This document shows, piece after piece, positions 41,235 through 50,103 of a stretch of 64,000 nt of DNA. Location: positions 248,001 through 312,000 of the forward strand of contig DIUR01000001.1 of NCBI GenBank assembly GCA_002428265.1, in the 5' to 3' direction. Position 1 is the stretch's first letter. The number at the start of each line of letters is the position of its first letter. Position numbers and translations under genes: made by a program. A model generated the notes under the pieces. It worked only from the letters and a program-made list of their open reading frames with translations, did not search any database and had not been told where the DNA came from. The stretch comes from Bacteriovoracaceae bacterium UBA6153 (GTDB lineage Bacteria > Bdellovibrionota > Bacteriovoracia > Bacteriovoracales > Bacteriovoracaceae).

Positions 41235-44114
41235 TTACAGTACTGCTCTAGCTTCTTTAGATCCTGAGTGGCTCATGCCCGCAGTATCATCAAGAGTTCT
41301 CTTCTTTTGAACCATTAAGTAAGCTTCAAAAATATCGGCCGCTTTAATGTCCACGTATCCTTCAAGAGAAATACCACACTCGTAACCGTTTTTAACTTCT
41401 TTAACATCGTCTTTGAAACGCTTAAGAGAAGATAATTTTCCGTCGTGCATGATCTTGCCGTTACGAAGTAGGCGGATTCCACAACCTTGAGCAATCTTTC
41501 CGTCAATAACGTAAGACCCGGCGATAACACCAGCTTTAGGAATGTTGAAGACTTCTCTAACTTCTGCTCTACCAATAAACTCTTCCACGAACTCAGGGTC
41601 AAGAAGACCTTCAAGAGCTAGTTTCACGTCATTGATAAGTTCATAAATAACAGAGTAGTTTTTAATATCTACGCCTTTATCTTCAGCTAACTTTCTTGCA
41701 CTCGTTACCGGTCTCATGTTGAAGCCGATTAGGAATCCATTTGCAGTTGATGCCATCTGAACATCTGAGTCAGTAATTGGACCAACACCACCAGCAACAA
41801 CTTTAACTGCTACTTCTGCGTTTCCAAGAGTTTCAACTGCAGACTTAATAGCCTCGTATGAACCTTGAACGTCAGATCTGATGATAAGGTTAAGAAGCTT
41901 TTGCTCTTCACCTTCTTTAGATGCATTCGAGAAGAAATCTTCCAGAGATACTTTTTTCTTTTCCGGAGCAGCTTGAAGAAGTTTTCTTTCATTCAATCTG
42001 TTTTCCGCAATTTTCTTAGCTTCTCTTTCGTTCTTAACAATATTTAATCTGTCTCCAGGAGCTGGTGCTTCTTCAAGTCCCAGAATCTGAACTGGAGTCG
42101 ACGGGCCTGCAGATACTAGCTGAACACCAAGGTGGTCATTAAGCGATCTAGCACGTCCATAAGTCTCACCTACAACCAGGTAGTCACCTTTATTTAGAGT
42201 TCCACTTTGAACGAGTAGAGTTGCCATAGGCCCTCTTCCTTGTTCAATCTTAGACTCGATAACCACTGCTTCAACTGGCCCTTTCGGATCAGCGCGAAGA
42301 TCCAAGATCTCAGCTTGAAGTAAAATAGCTTCAAGAAGATCATCGATCCCTTGAGATTTTAGTGCAGAAACGTGAACATATTGAGTTGTCCCACCCCAGT
42401 CTTCTGGAAGAAGGTTAAACTCTGTTAACTCTTGTTTTACTTTATCTGGATTCACACCAGGCTTATCCATTTTGTTAACGGCGATAATGATAGGAACCCC
42501 AGCATTTTCACAGAACTTAATAGACTCTTTTGTCTGAGGCATAACACCGTCATCAGCTGCAACAACTAGAACAACGATATCAGTTGCGTTGGCACCACGT
42601 TGTCTCATTGCTCCGAAGGCCGCGTGACCTGGAGTATCTAGGAACGTAATGGTCTTTCCGCCTTCAACGTTTACTGAGTATGCACCGATGTGCTGAGTGA
42701 TCCCACCTGCTTCACCTGCGGCCACTTTATCTTTTCTGATCGTATCAAGAAGTGTTGTTTTACCGTGGTCAACGTGACCCATGATTGCAACAACTGGTGG
42801 TCTAGTCGGGAACTTGCTTTTTTCATCTTCAGAAATAACCGCTTTACCGATAATTTTTTCTTCGTTGAATGCTTTATCTTCCACGCGGTAGTTAAACAAC
42901 GCACAGATATCAGCAGCTAGTTTTGGACCAACATAATCCGTCTCTTTTACAAGAAGGTTTAGCTTTAAACACTCATCAAGAAGATCTTTGAACTTAACAC
43001 TTAGCTTGTGAGCTAGGTCACCAAGAACAACACCTTTATGGATATGCACAACTCTTTTTGAGTCTTTTACTTCTGTTCTTTCAGTCTGCTGAGTTGGTCC
43101 CACGTAATCCTTTTTTCTTAAAATTTGAGAATAAATCGGACGACCAGTTCCACTTAGAGCAGTGTATGATTTTAATTCTTCTTCAGCACGAGACATCGTT
43201 AAAGCTTGAGCTTTAGAAGCAATTGCTTTCTTTCCACTCATTAAAGATGCAAGACCGCCCATGCGCTTCTTGTTTTCTTCTTCTTCACCACGCTTTTTCT
43301 CATCTTCAGCTTCCTGAGCACTTCCTGGAGCAGCGTATTTTGGAGCTGCAGCAGCTTTTGCAAGTCTAGCAGCTTCTTCTTTTGCTTGATTTTCTTTGAA
43401 AAGAGGATCTTTAGAAGGAGTGTAAATAGGAGTGAATCTATGAGGTCTGTCGATATTTGATAATTTCTTTTCTTCTGCGATCGCCGCTTTGTCAGCAGCT
43501 TTTCTAGTGATGACACCAGCTTCGTTTGGAACTTCTTTTTTTACTGGCTTAGAGACAACTCTTAAACCACCAGTCGCTTGCTCTTCTACTGGAGCTGTTG
43601 CAACTGCTGCAACTTCTTCATCAGTTGAATCATCTTCTTCGCTGCTTGCTGATAGAGTCTCAGTTTCTTCAACTGCTGATTCCGCCATAACTGGCGATTC
43701 ATCAACATCGTCAAAATCCTGATCCTGGTTTTCTGATTCTTCAGAATCCATCTCATCAGTTTTTCTGCGAATAACAGTAACCTTCTTCTTTACAGTAGAA
43801 GCTTTTTTAGTTGTTTTCTTTTCAGCGTCTGAAGAATCCTCAGCAGGTGCAGCGGCCTTTCTTTCGACTGTCTTTTTCTCAACAGTTTTAGCAGCGGCAG
43901 CAGGAGCTTTCTTTCTTACTACTTTTTTCTTAGTAGCAGAGTCTTCTTTGATTTCTTCATCTTTTTTTACAGCGGCAAGATAAGACGAGACATCCGCATC
44001 AGACAATTCTGTCATGTGGTTTCGTACAGCGAAACCTTTTGCTTTTAGCGTCTCGACTAGATCGAGTGGCGCCATATCTAATTCTTTTGCCAGTTCAAAA
44101 ACTTTTCTAGGCAT
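41235..44114 (-). CDS. infB: Translation initiation factor IF-2
   Basis: A 959-residue GTPase that brings initiator tRNA to the ribosome. The N-terminal IF2-N module is followed by a long charged linker (residues about 60-330) rich in Lys, Glu and Ala. The G domain has G1 GHVDHGKTTLLDTI, G2 GGITQHIGAY, G3 DTPGHAAF and G4 NKMDKPG. Domains II, III and the C-terminal fMet-tRNA-binding part follow to LEGYVDIKAADIFE. A short tail of about 30 residues lies after that. CGGAG precedes the ATG. Confidence 0.96.
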   Translation of the reverse strand: MPRKVFELAKELDMAPLDLVETLKAKGFAVRNHMTELSDADVSSYLAAVKKDEEIKEDSATKKKVVRKKAPAAAAKTVEKKTVERKAAAPAEDSSDAEKKTTKKASTVKKKVTVIRRKTDEMDSEESENQDQDFDDVDESPVMAESAVEETETLSASSEEDDSTDEEVAAVATAPVEEQATGGLRVVSKPVKKEVPNEAGVITRKAADKAAIAEEKKLSNIDRPHRFTPIYTPSKDPLFKENQAKEEAARLAKAAAAPKYAAPGSAQEAEDEKKRGEEEENKKRMGGLASLMSGKKAIASKAQALTMSRAEEELKSYTALSGTGRPIYSQILRKKDYVGPTQQTERTEVKDSKRVVHIHKGVVLGDLAHKLSVKFKDLLDECLKLNLLVKETDYVGPKLAADICALFNYRVEDKAFNEEKIIGKAVISEDEKSKFPTRPPVVAIMGHVDHGKTTLLDTIRKDKVAAGEAGGITQHIGAYSVNVEGGKTITFLDTPGHAAFGAMRQRGANATDIVVLVVAADDGVMPQTKESIKFCENAGVPIIIAVNKMDKPGVNPDKVKQELTEFNLLPEDWGGTTQYVHVSALKSQGIDDLLEAILLQAEILDLRADPKGPVEAVVIESKIEQGRGPMATLLVQSGTLNKGDYLVVGETYGRARSLNDHLGVQLVSAGPSTPVQILGLEEAPAPGDRLNIVKNEREAKKIAENRLNERKLLQAAPEKKKVSLEDFFSNASKEGEEQKLLNLIIRSDVQGSYEAIKSAVETLGNAEVAVKVVAGGVGPITDSDVQMASTANGFLIGFNMRPVTSARKLAEDKGVDIKNYSVIYELINDVKLALEGLLDPEFVEEFIGRAEVREVFNIPKAGVIAGSYVIDGKIAQGCGIRLLRNGKIMHDGKLSSLKRFKDDVKEVKNGYECGISLEGYVDIKAADIFEAYLMVQKKRTLDDTAGMSHSGSKEARAVL

Positions 44115-44140
44115 TATTAACTCCGTTTACTTCTTCATAC

Positions 44141-45547
44141 TTACTTCAATTTAAAGGCCGCTAGCTCTTCTCTTAAGCGTCTTTCAGCTTCAGAGAACTT
44201 ATCTTTTCCTTCACCTGGAACATCCTTGTGTTTATCAAGAAGTCCTTTGTAGGCAGGAACTGCTGAAGCAGAAACTAATTCTTCTTCATCGTCCTCAAGG
44301 CTGATAGTTCCTTGCTCGATAGCATCGTGCGTATCTTTTAAGATTTGAGCAGCGTCTGCTTCATTACCACTTAAGATTCCGGCCAGTGTCGGAGCTTCAG
44401 TCGCTGCAAGATCTGCAATCGACATAATTCCGTTTTGAACCATCATTTGTGCGCGCGCATCTGATACAGAAACAATCTGCATAAGGCTTGTAACTGCTTT
44501 TTTGATTTTCTCTTGAAGCTTAGATTTAGAAATGATGTTGATTTTGTATCCAGTTAACATCGCAGCTAAACGAACGTTTTGTCCGCGTCTTCCGATTGCT
44601 AATGATAATTGATCCTCTTCAACAACTACGTCCATAGAATAGTTAGCGTGATCAACCTGGATATTTGAAATTTCAGAAGGAGCTAAAGCAGCTCTAGCGA
44701 AAGTTTCAATGTCTGCGTTCCAACGAACGATATCAATTTTTTCACCTTGAAGTTCGTTAACAACGTTTTGTACACGAGACCCTTTCATACCAACACAAGC
44801 ACCAACTGGATCGATTTCGCGATCAGATGTAAACACAGCGATTTTCGCGCGTTGTCCTGGCTCTCTAGCTGCTGATTTAATTTCGATGTTTCCATCAAGG
44901 ATTTCTGGAACTTCAACTTCGAATAATTTTACAAGGTACATTGGAGATGTTCTGGATAAACGAATTTCCGGCCCTCTGTTTGTCATAACAACTTCAGATA
45001 AGTAAGCCTGGATTCTGTCACCAGTTTTAAAGTTTTCACCAGGAATGATTTCTTTGCGAGATAAAATCGCATCAGATTTTCCAAGGTCAACAATAACATT
45101 TCCACGTTCATAACGACGAGCGATCCCTGTAACCAGTTCACCTTCTCTGTGCTTGAAATCAGAAAATAGAATTTCTCTTTCTGCATCTCTTACTTTTTGA
45201 AAAATGATCTGACGAGCAGTCTGAACGTCAACTCTTGTGAAGCTTGGGTTTTCAATACGAATCCCTAACTGGTCACCGATTTCAACTTCGCTGTCTAGGT
45301 TTCTAGCTTCGTTAATTGTGATTTCGATAATTGGGTCTTTTACGGCCTCAACTACGTTTTTGTATTGGTAAATTTCAATTTCATCTTCTGCATCGTTGTA
45401 GCGAGTTTCATACTCACCTTGGATACCGAATTTTTTTCTAGCTGTTACAAGGAATGCTTGCTCAATAGCACGCACGACAACGCGCTTATCAATTCCGCGG
45501 TCTTTTCCAAGTGTTTCGATCATTCTTCCTAATTCTGAAAAATTCAT
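44141..45547 (-). CDS. nusA: Transcription factor NusA
   Basis: The 468-residue protein binds RNA polymerase and RNA and affects pausing, termination and antitermination. The N-terminal domain is followed by an S1 domain (REGELVTGIARRYERGNVIV) and KH domains (VGACVGMKGSRVQNVVNELQ and SLAIGRRGQNVRLA). A helix-hairpin-helix unit (ARAQMMVQNGIMSIADLA) precedes an acidic tail. It lies between rimP and infB, as usual. A GAGG site precedes the ATG. Confidence 0.95.
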   Translation of the reverse strand: MNFSELGRMIETLGKDRGIDKRVVVRAIEQAFLVTARKKFGIQGEYETRYNDAEDEIEIYQYKNVVEAVKDPIIEITINEARNLDSEVEIGDQLGIRIENPSFTRVDVQTARQIIFQKVRDAEREILFSDFKHREGELVTGIARRYERGNVIVDLGKSDAILSRKEIIPGENFKTGDRIQAYLSEVVMTNRGPEIRLSRTSPMYLVKLFEVEVPEILDGNIEIKSAAREPGQRAKIAVFTSDREIDPVGACVGMKGSRVQNVVNELQGEKIDIVRWNADIETFARAALAPSEISNIQVDHANYSMDVVVEEDQLSLAIGRRGQNVRLAAMLTGYKINIISKSKLQEKIKKAVTSLMQIVSVSDARAQMMVQNGIMSIADLAATEAPTLAGILSGNEADAAQILKDTHDAIEQGTISLEDDEEELVSASAVPAYKGLLDKHKDVPGEGKDKFSEAERRLREELAAFKLK

Positions 45548-45602
45548 ATGAACCTTCCTCTCTCTTCTTTTGTATAGTCAGGACTATAGTTACTAATATT
45601 AT

Positions 45603-46187
45603 TTATTCTTCTGCTTCTTCTACTTCAATTAATTCTTCATCAGTGGCGTCATTATCTGCAACTTTCTCGCGCACTTTGTTGATGTCAGTTTCAAGATTAG
45701 CCTTCTTTATTTGACTATAAGGAATAGCGATCTCGCTACCTTTGGCATCAACAATCAGACCTTCTTCGTTAGCACTTACAAGACCCACTTTAAGTTTTAA
45801 GTTATTGCGAAGGACTTTTGGAAAATCTGGATATTTTGTTTCGTCGATTTTCGTCGCAAGTGAGAGCATGACATCTTCGCCCACGACTTCTTTAAAGTGA
45901 GCAACAGTTGTCAGCACTCTATAAAGACCAGGAGACGAAACTTCTAAGGTAAAGTTATCCGGGATCCACGTTTCTGTTTCCATATAAGGATTAAAAGCGC
46001 GGTCTATTTTCACACAGTCTTCTAAAACTGCCGATTTCGTTTTTGGATTTTGGATATAAACCACAAGGTTTCCCGACGAAGCATTCCACTCCATCTCGTA
46101 TAACTCTAAATTGTTTTCGCTCACAATCTTCTGAGTTAATTCTAAAAGTTTTAATTCCATTCCCTGGCGAGGGCCTTTGAGAACCAT
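45603..46187 (-). CDS. rimP: Ribosome maturation factor RimP
   Basis: The 194-residue product is first in the rimP-nusA-infB-rbfA-truB operon. ELYEMEWNASSGNLVVYIQN, DCVKIDRAFNPYME and FTLEVSSPGLYRVL are the RimP signature, and an Sm-like C-terminal domain follows. An acidic tail (ATDEELIEVEEAEE) ends it. The start at 46187 has GGGA seven bases upstream. An attenuator-like terminator stands just before it. Confidence 0.94.
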   Translation of the reverse strand: MVLKGPRQGMELKLLELTQKIVSENNLELYEMEWNASSGNLVVYIQNPKTKSAVLEDCVKIDRAFNPYMETETWIPDNFTLEVSSPGLYRVLTTVAHFKEVVGEDVMLSLATKIDETKYPDFPKVLRNNLKLKVGLVSANEEGLIVDAKGSEIAIPYSQIKKANLETDINKVREKVADNDATDEELIEVEEAEE

Positions 46188-46202
46188 TTTTTTATCCCAT
46201 AT

Positions 46203-46234
46203 AAAAAAAAAGGGCGGAATTAAAATCCACCCTT
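46203..46234 (-). terminator. Terminator or attenuator before rimP
   Basis: On the minus strand nine bases pair (46234-46226 with 46218-46210, one G-T wobble), the loop is seven bases and a run of seven or more T follows. It lies only 15 bases before the rimP start and after the predicted operon promoter, so it should act as an attenuator as well as ending rimI readthrough. Confidence 0.75.
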
Positions 46235-46337
46235 AATATTTTCAGTACATTTAATACTACATTTCGGAGGTAATGCAGTCTTATAAGCTTTTTCAAGAAT
46301 TCTTGAAACCTGGGCAAATAAAAATCATTACGGGCTT

Positions 46338-46366
46338 ACTATAACGAAAAAATCTATCAAATGCAA
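46338..46366 (-). promoter_or_regulatory. Promoter of the rimP-nusA-infB operon
   Basis: TTGCAT (46366-46361), a 17-base spacer and TATAGT (46343-46338) lie on the minus strand. Transcription would start near 46331, giving a leader of about 140 bases that contains the perfect palindrome TTTCAAGAATTCTTGAAA (46291-46308) and the terminator above. Confidence 0.55.
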
Positions 46367-46378
46367 ACATTTACGCTC

Positions 46379-46834
46379 TTATAGACTGAGAGTCATGATC
46401 AATGCATCAGCACCATTGGAATAGAAATGCTTCTTTCGATGAATTATTTTAAAGCCGCTCTCCTCATAAACATGAATCGCCGCGAGGTTACCTTCTTCAA
46501 CTTCCAGAAAAAATTCTCTTATGCCGCGATCTTTCAATTGCTTAATTGATTCGTTTAAAAGGTTTTTTCCAAGGCCTAACCCCCTAAGAGATGGAACTGT
46601 TAAGATTTTTAATAAATGAGCAAAGGAATCTACGAAAGAAATATCAAAAAGACTAAACCCTGCGACTTCGCCATCTTTATGAAGACCCAATAAGAATTTA
46701 GATTCAGAGAGCTTCATCCATGACTCTTTATCCCATGGTTGAGGGAAAAAATCTTGATCGAGCTGGGCCAAAACTAAAAGTGCCTTTGCAGATTCTGCAG
46801 AGGCACTATCGATTTGGATAAATTGAAGATTCAT
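46379..46834 (-). CDS. rimI: GNAT acetyltransferase, RimI-like
   Basis: The start is ATG 46834 (MNLQFIQIDS). The 151-residue protein has the acetyl-CoA site LLKILTVPSLRGLGLGKNLL (motif R-G-x-G-x-G) and the RimI features FPQPWDKESW near the start and EVEEGNLAAIHVYEESGF with the E-x-N-x-x-A-x-x-x-Y pattern. RimI acetylates the N-terminus of ribosomal protein S18. It lies six bases after the stop of the TPR regulator gene. Confidence 0.85.
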   Translation of the reverse strand: MNLQFIQIDSASAESAKALLVLAQLDQDFFPQPWDKESWMKLSESKFLLGLHKDGEVAGFSLFDISFVDSFAHLLKILTVPSLRGLGLGKNLLNESIKQLKDRGIREFFLEVEEGNLAAIHVYEESGFKIIHRKKHFYSNGADALIMTLSL

Positions 46835-46840
46835 CAAAGA

Positions 46841-48112
46841 TTAAACAGGAGAGCTTAAGTCAACGTTTCCGATTGAGCGCTCTGAGTTTGTCTTCACTTC
46901 CATATGGAAGCGGATTTTTGCAAGAGGGTTAAATGTATAACCATCTTTTCCACGGATAATATACTTACGTTTCGAATCAGCGTCTGTTGGCTCGATCAGT
47001 TTTCTTAAACGAGATACAGAAGTATAGATAAGTTTGTCGTGGATTAATGGGTTGTACTCATCTTTCCAGATCATCTTAGCAAGTTGTTCTTTATCGAAGT
47101 ATGTTCCAGGATTTTTAGATAATAAGAAAAGGATTTCTAGAAGAACAAATCTGTGTTTGAAATCGATTGTTCCCAATGATCTCTCAACGATTTTTCTGTT
47201 TGTGCGATCAAGGTATAGATCCACTGTTGAATCATTTACATCGTCAATTTCTGCTTCGATTAAATGATTTAATCTTCTGAAAATTGTTGTATCAATTGAC
47301 TCTTGAGCAAGGTGGAACATGCTTAGAGCTTCATCAAAGTTTCCGGCCTTCTTAAGTGCCGTTGCTTTTCCAAAAAGGATGTAACCATAAAGGTTCCAGC
47401 ATTTTTTAGACTGAAGATATTCGTTAGCAAGCTTGTAGTAGTTAAGCGCTTTATCATTTTCATTCATTTCGATGAAAATCTTCGCGTAGTACGTGTACAT
47501 TGCACCTGATAGGTAGAATTTTTTGATGATTTTTAAAAGGTCATTTAACTGATCAAGGTATCTTAAAGAAAGTTCCAGGTCTTTTCTATAGAAAGCGTTT
47601 GTCGCTAGAGACAGAAGACACTTAGAAAGAAGTTCTGGTTCATTTTCTTCATTAGACTTTTTATAAGCTAGCTCGAAGTTCGTTTTAGCTTCTTCGAAAA
47701 TCCCGCTGTAGTTTTTCACCACACCCAAGTTATAGAAGAACTCGGCCGTAAGAGTTGGAAGCGTTCTCGAAAGAGCGTCCATTAGCTTCTCACTTTCCCC
47801 GATATATTTTTGAGCTTTGCCGTCTTCTAGTTTTTCTGACGCTATACGAATAAGAAACCCGTAAGTTTTAAGTACTGAAAATCCGTCTTTTATAGGATCT
47901 GCAAATGTAAGAGCTTTGATAAAAGATTCTTCGGCAGAAGTCAGGTCGGCCTTATCATAATAGACCTTTCCCAACTGATAGTATGACCTTGCGATCTCAG
48001 TTTTTGTCACGATTTGTTCGAGCTTTACCGACTCTTCCAAAAGACCGATGTAAGGTGTGATTTCATTGGGATTTGTTCCAACTGACAAACCTAAATCTTG
48101 ACTTGTGACCAT
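46841..48112 (-). CDS. TPR-repeat transcriptional regulator with a winged-helix domain
   Basis: The start at 48112 has GGAG nine bases upstream. In about 423 residues it has a row of tetratricopeptide repeats (for example SYYQLGKVYYDKADLTSAEE and NYSGIFEEAKTNFELAYKKS) over residues 40-285. The C-terminal OmpR/PhoB-type winged helix has IDFKHRFVLLEILFLLSKNP, LAKMIWKDEYNP and RLRKLIEP before an IIRGKDGYTFNP wing. No receiver domain is present. It should bind DNA in response to a protein or peptide partner of the TPR part. It is divergent from thrS. Confidence 0.85.
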   Translation of the reverse strand: MVTSQDLGLSVGTNPNEITPYIGLLEESVKLEQIVTKTEIARSYYQLGKVYYDKADLTSAEESFIKALTFADPIKDGFSVLKTYGFLIRIASEKLEDGKAQKYIGESEKLMDALSRTLPTLTAEFFYNLGVVKNYSGIFEEAKTNFELAYKKSNEENEPELLSKCLLSLATNAFYRKDLELSLRYLDQLNDLLKIIKKFYLSGAMYTYYAKIFIEMNENDKALNYYKLANEYLQSKKCWNLYGYILFGKATALKKAGNFDEALSMFHLAQESIDTTIFRRLNHLIEAEIDDVNDSTVDLYLDRTNRKIVERSLGTIDFKHRFVLLEILFLLSKNPGTYFDKEQLAKMIWKDEYNPLIHDKLIYTSVSRLRKLIEPTDADSKRKYIIRGKDGYTFNPLAKIRFHMEVKTNSERSIGNVDLSSPV

Positions 48113-48241
48113 GAGGGTTTTCTCCATTAAATAAAACTTTTAATTCCCACTTCTTTTAGAGAAGCCACAAGGTCATATCATGCGACTCTTACAGCGTCAA
48201 AAGGCCATTGTAAGATTTTTTTAAAAGTAAGATTCAAGTCA

Positions 48242-48270
48242 TTGATTTGAAAGCTTTCGGCCGGTAATAT
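48242..48270 (+). promoter_or_regulatory. thrS promoter
   Basis: TTGATT (48242-48247), 17 bases and TAATAT (48265-48270) make a good promoter. The leader of about 38 bases is too short for a T-box or the E. coli thrS operator. The ribosome site reads GGAGACCTCC (48305-48314) directly before the ATG. Confidence 0.6.
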
Positions 48271-48314
48271 AACACTGTAAAAAAGTAATTAAATTTCTCA
48301 TTTCGGAGACCTCC

Positions 48315-50063
48315 ATGGCCAAATATGATCTAGACACGATTCGTCACTCAACTGCTCACCTTATGGCCCAGGCCGTATCGCGTGTTTATAAAGGGCATAA
48401 CCCTCAGTTCGGGATTGGCCCCGTGATTGAAAACGGTTTTTATTACGACATCGATATGGATGCAAAGATCAATGATGAAGATCTTCAGACAATTGAAAAG
48501 ACCATGCATGAAATTATCGATGAAAAACTGGCGATCACAAGACAAGTCATGTCTCGTGATGAGTCTGTTGAGTTCTGGAAACAAAAAAATCAGCCTTTAA
48601 AAGTAGAAGTTGTTTCAGGCATTCCAGCTGATCAGGAAATCTCTTTATATACCCAAGGAGACTTCACCGATCTATGTCGTGGGCCTCACGTTGAGAACAC
48701 TGGACACCTTCCAAAGTTCTTTAAACTTCTGCACACTGCGGGAGCTTACTGGAAGGGAGATTCAAATAATAAAATGCTTCAACGTATTTACGCTGTAAGT
48801 TTTACAACTAAAAAACAACTTGAAGATCACTTAAACTTTTTAGAAGAAGCAAAAAAGCGCGACCATAGAAAACTTGGAAAAGAACAAGAACTCTTCCACT
48901 TTGAAACAGTGGCACCTGCCTCTCCGTTCTTCATGCCAAAAGGCACGACAGTTTATAATGAGCTAGTTGCTTTCATGAGAAGAATCTACGTGAAGTACGG
49001 CTACGATGAAGTTATCACTCCTATGCTATTAGACTCAGACCTGTGGCATACATCAGGGCACTACGCTCACTATAAAGAAAACATGTATTTTTCTCAGGTA
49101 GATAAGCGCGAGTTCGCATTAAAGCCTATGAACTGTCCATGTCACATGTTGATGTTCAAGCATTACAAATACTCTTATAGAGACCTTCCAATGAGATACG
49201 CTGACTTCGGCCGTCTTCACCGTTACGAGAGTGCAGGAGCTATCGCAGGTCTGACTCGCGTGCGCTCATTTTGCCAGGATGATGCTCACATTTTTATTTC
49301 TCTTGAAGGTATTCAAGATGAAATCGTAAAACTGATGGAAATGTTCTTTATCTGTTACGACCACTTTGGTTTTAAAGATATCAAGATCGGTTTATCAACA
49401 CGTCCAGAATCTAAGGCCGGCGATGATGCTACTTGGGATGTTGCTGAAAACGCACTTCGTGGTGCCCTTGATAAAACAGGACACGCCTACCATATCAATG
49501 AAGGTGACGGAGCTTTCTACGGGCCAAAAATTGATATTCAAATTGCCGATGCTATTGGCAGATACTTCCAGCTTGGAACAATTCAGCTGGATTTCCAACT
49601 TCCAGACCGCTTCGATTTAAAATACACAAATGAAGAAGGTAAAGACGTTCGCCCGGTTGTTATCCACAGAGCTCTTCTTGGATCTCTTGAGAGATTCATC
49701 GGAGTTTACCTGGAGCACATTGCAGGGATCTTCCCTTTCTGGCTTTCACCAGAGCAAGCAGTTATCGTTCCAGTTTCAACAGATAAACATTTAGACTTCT
49801 GTAGAAATCTAGCGAAAGATTTAAAAGATTTGGGCTTTAGAATTAAAGTTGATGAAAGAAACGAGACTATGGGTTACAAGACTCGCCAGATTCAGCAGTC
49901 AAAAGTTCCTTATATGATCGTTATCGGTGACAAAGAAATGGAAAACTTGTCGGCAAGTATTCGCGGATACGGAGAAGCAGGATCTAAGAGCTTAACAATT
50001 GTAGAGCTTAAAGAAATGTTTACGAAGCTAAACCTTGAAAGAGTTCCAGAAAAACTAAGATAG
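48315..50063 (+). CDS. thrS: Threonyl-tRNA synthetase lacking the N-terminal TGS domain
   Basis: This 582-residue class II synthetase starts directly with the editing domain (IRHSTAHLMAQAVSRVY, then TDLCRGPHVENTGHLPKFF). The catalytic core has the motif 1 region FMPKGTTVYNEL, the zinc-binding LKPMNCPCHMLMFKHY, motif 2 RYADFGRLHRYE, and motif 3 HRALLGSLERFIGVYLEH. The anticodon domain follows (PVSTDKHLDFCRNLAKDL). Common ThrRS have about 640 residues with an extra TGS domain of about 60; its absence is known in a few lineages. ddl follows after 40 bases. Confidence 0.95.
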   Translation: MAKYDLDTIRHSTAHLMAQAVSRVYKGHNPQFGIGPVIENGFYYDIDMDAKINDEDLQTIEKTMHEIIDEKLAITRQVMSRDESVEFWKQKNQPLKVEVVSGIPADQEISLYTQGDFTDLCRGPHVENTGHLPKFFKLLHTAGAYWKGDSNNKMLQRIYAVSFTTKKQLEDHLNFLEEAKKRDHRKLGKEQELFHFETVAPASPFFMPKGTTVYNELVAFMRRIYVKYGYDEVITPMLLDSDLWHTSGHYAHYKENMYFSQVDKREFALKPMNCPCHMLMFKHYKYSYRDLPMRYADFGRLHRYESAGAIAGLTRVRSFCQDDAHIFISLEGIQDEIVKLMEMFFICYDHFGFKDIKIGLSTRPESKAGDDATWDVAENALRGALDKTGHAYHINEGDGAFYGPKIDIQIADAIGRYFQLGTIQLDFQLPDRFDLKYTNEEGKDVRPVVIHRALLGSLERFIGVYLEHIAGIFPFWLSPEQAVIVPVSTDKHLDFCRNLAKDLKDLGFRIKVDERNETMGYKTRQIQQSKVPYMIVIGDKEMENLSASIRGYGEAGSKSLTIVELKEMFTKLNLERVPEKLR

Positions 50064-50103
50064 TTAGAGAAAATTCAAAAGAACCTAAGGATAGGGTAAA
50101 AAT

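Noticed and set aside
41315..43722. Several long open frames overlapping infB on both strands
   Set aside because: They are low-complexity shadows of the Lys/Glu/Ala-rich IF-2 sequence without ribosome sites.
46291..46308. The 18-base palindrome as a tRNA or CRISPR element
   Set aside because: It occurs once, has no repeat or cloverleaf around it, and lies inside a probable operon leader.
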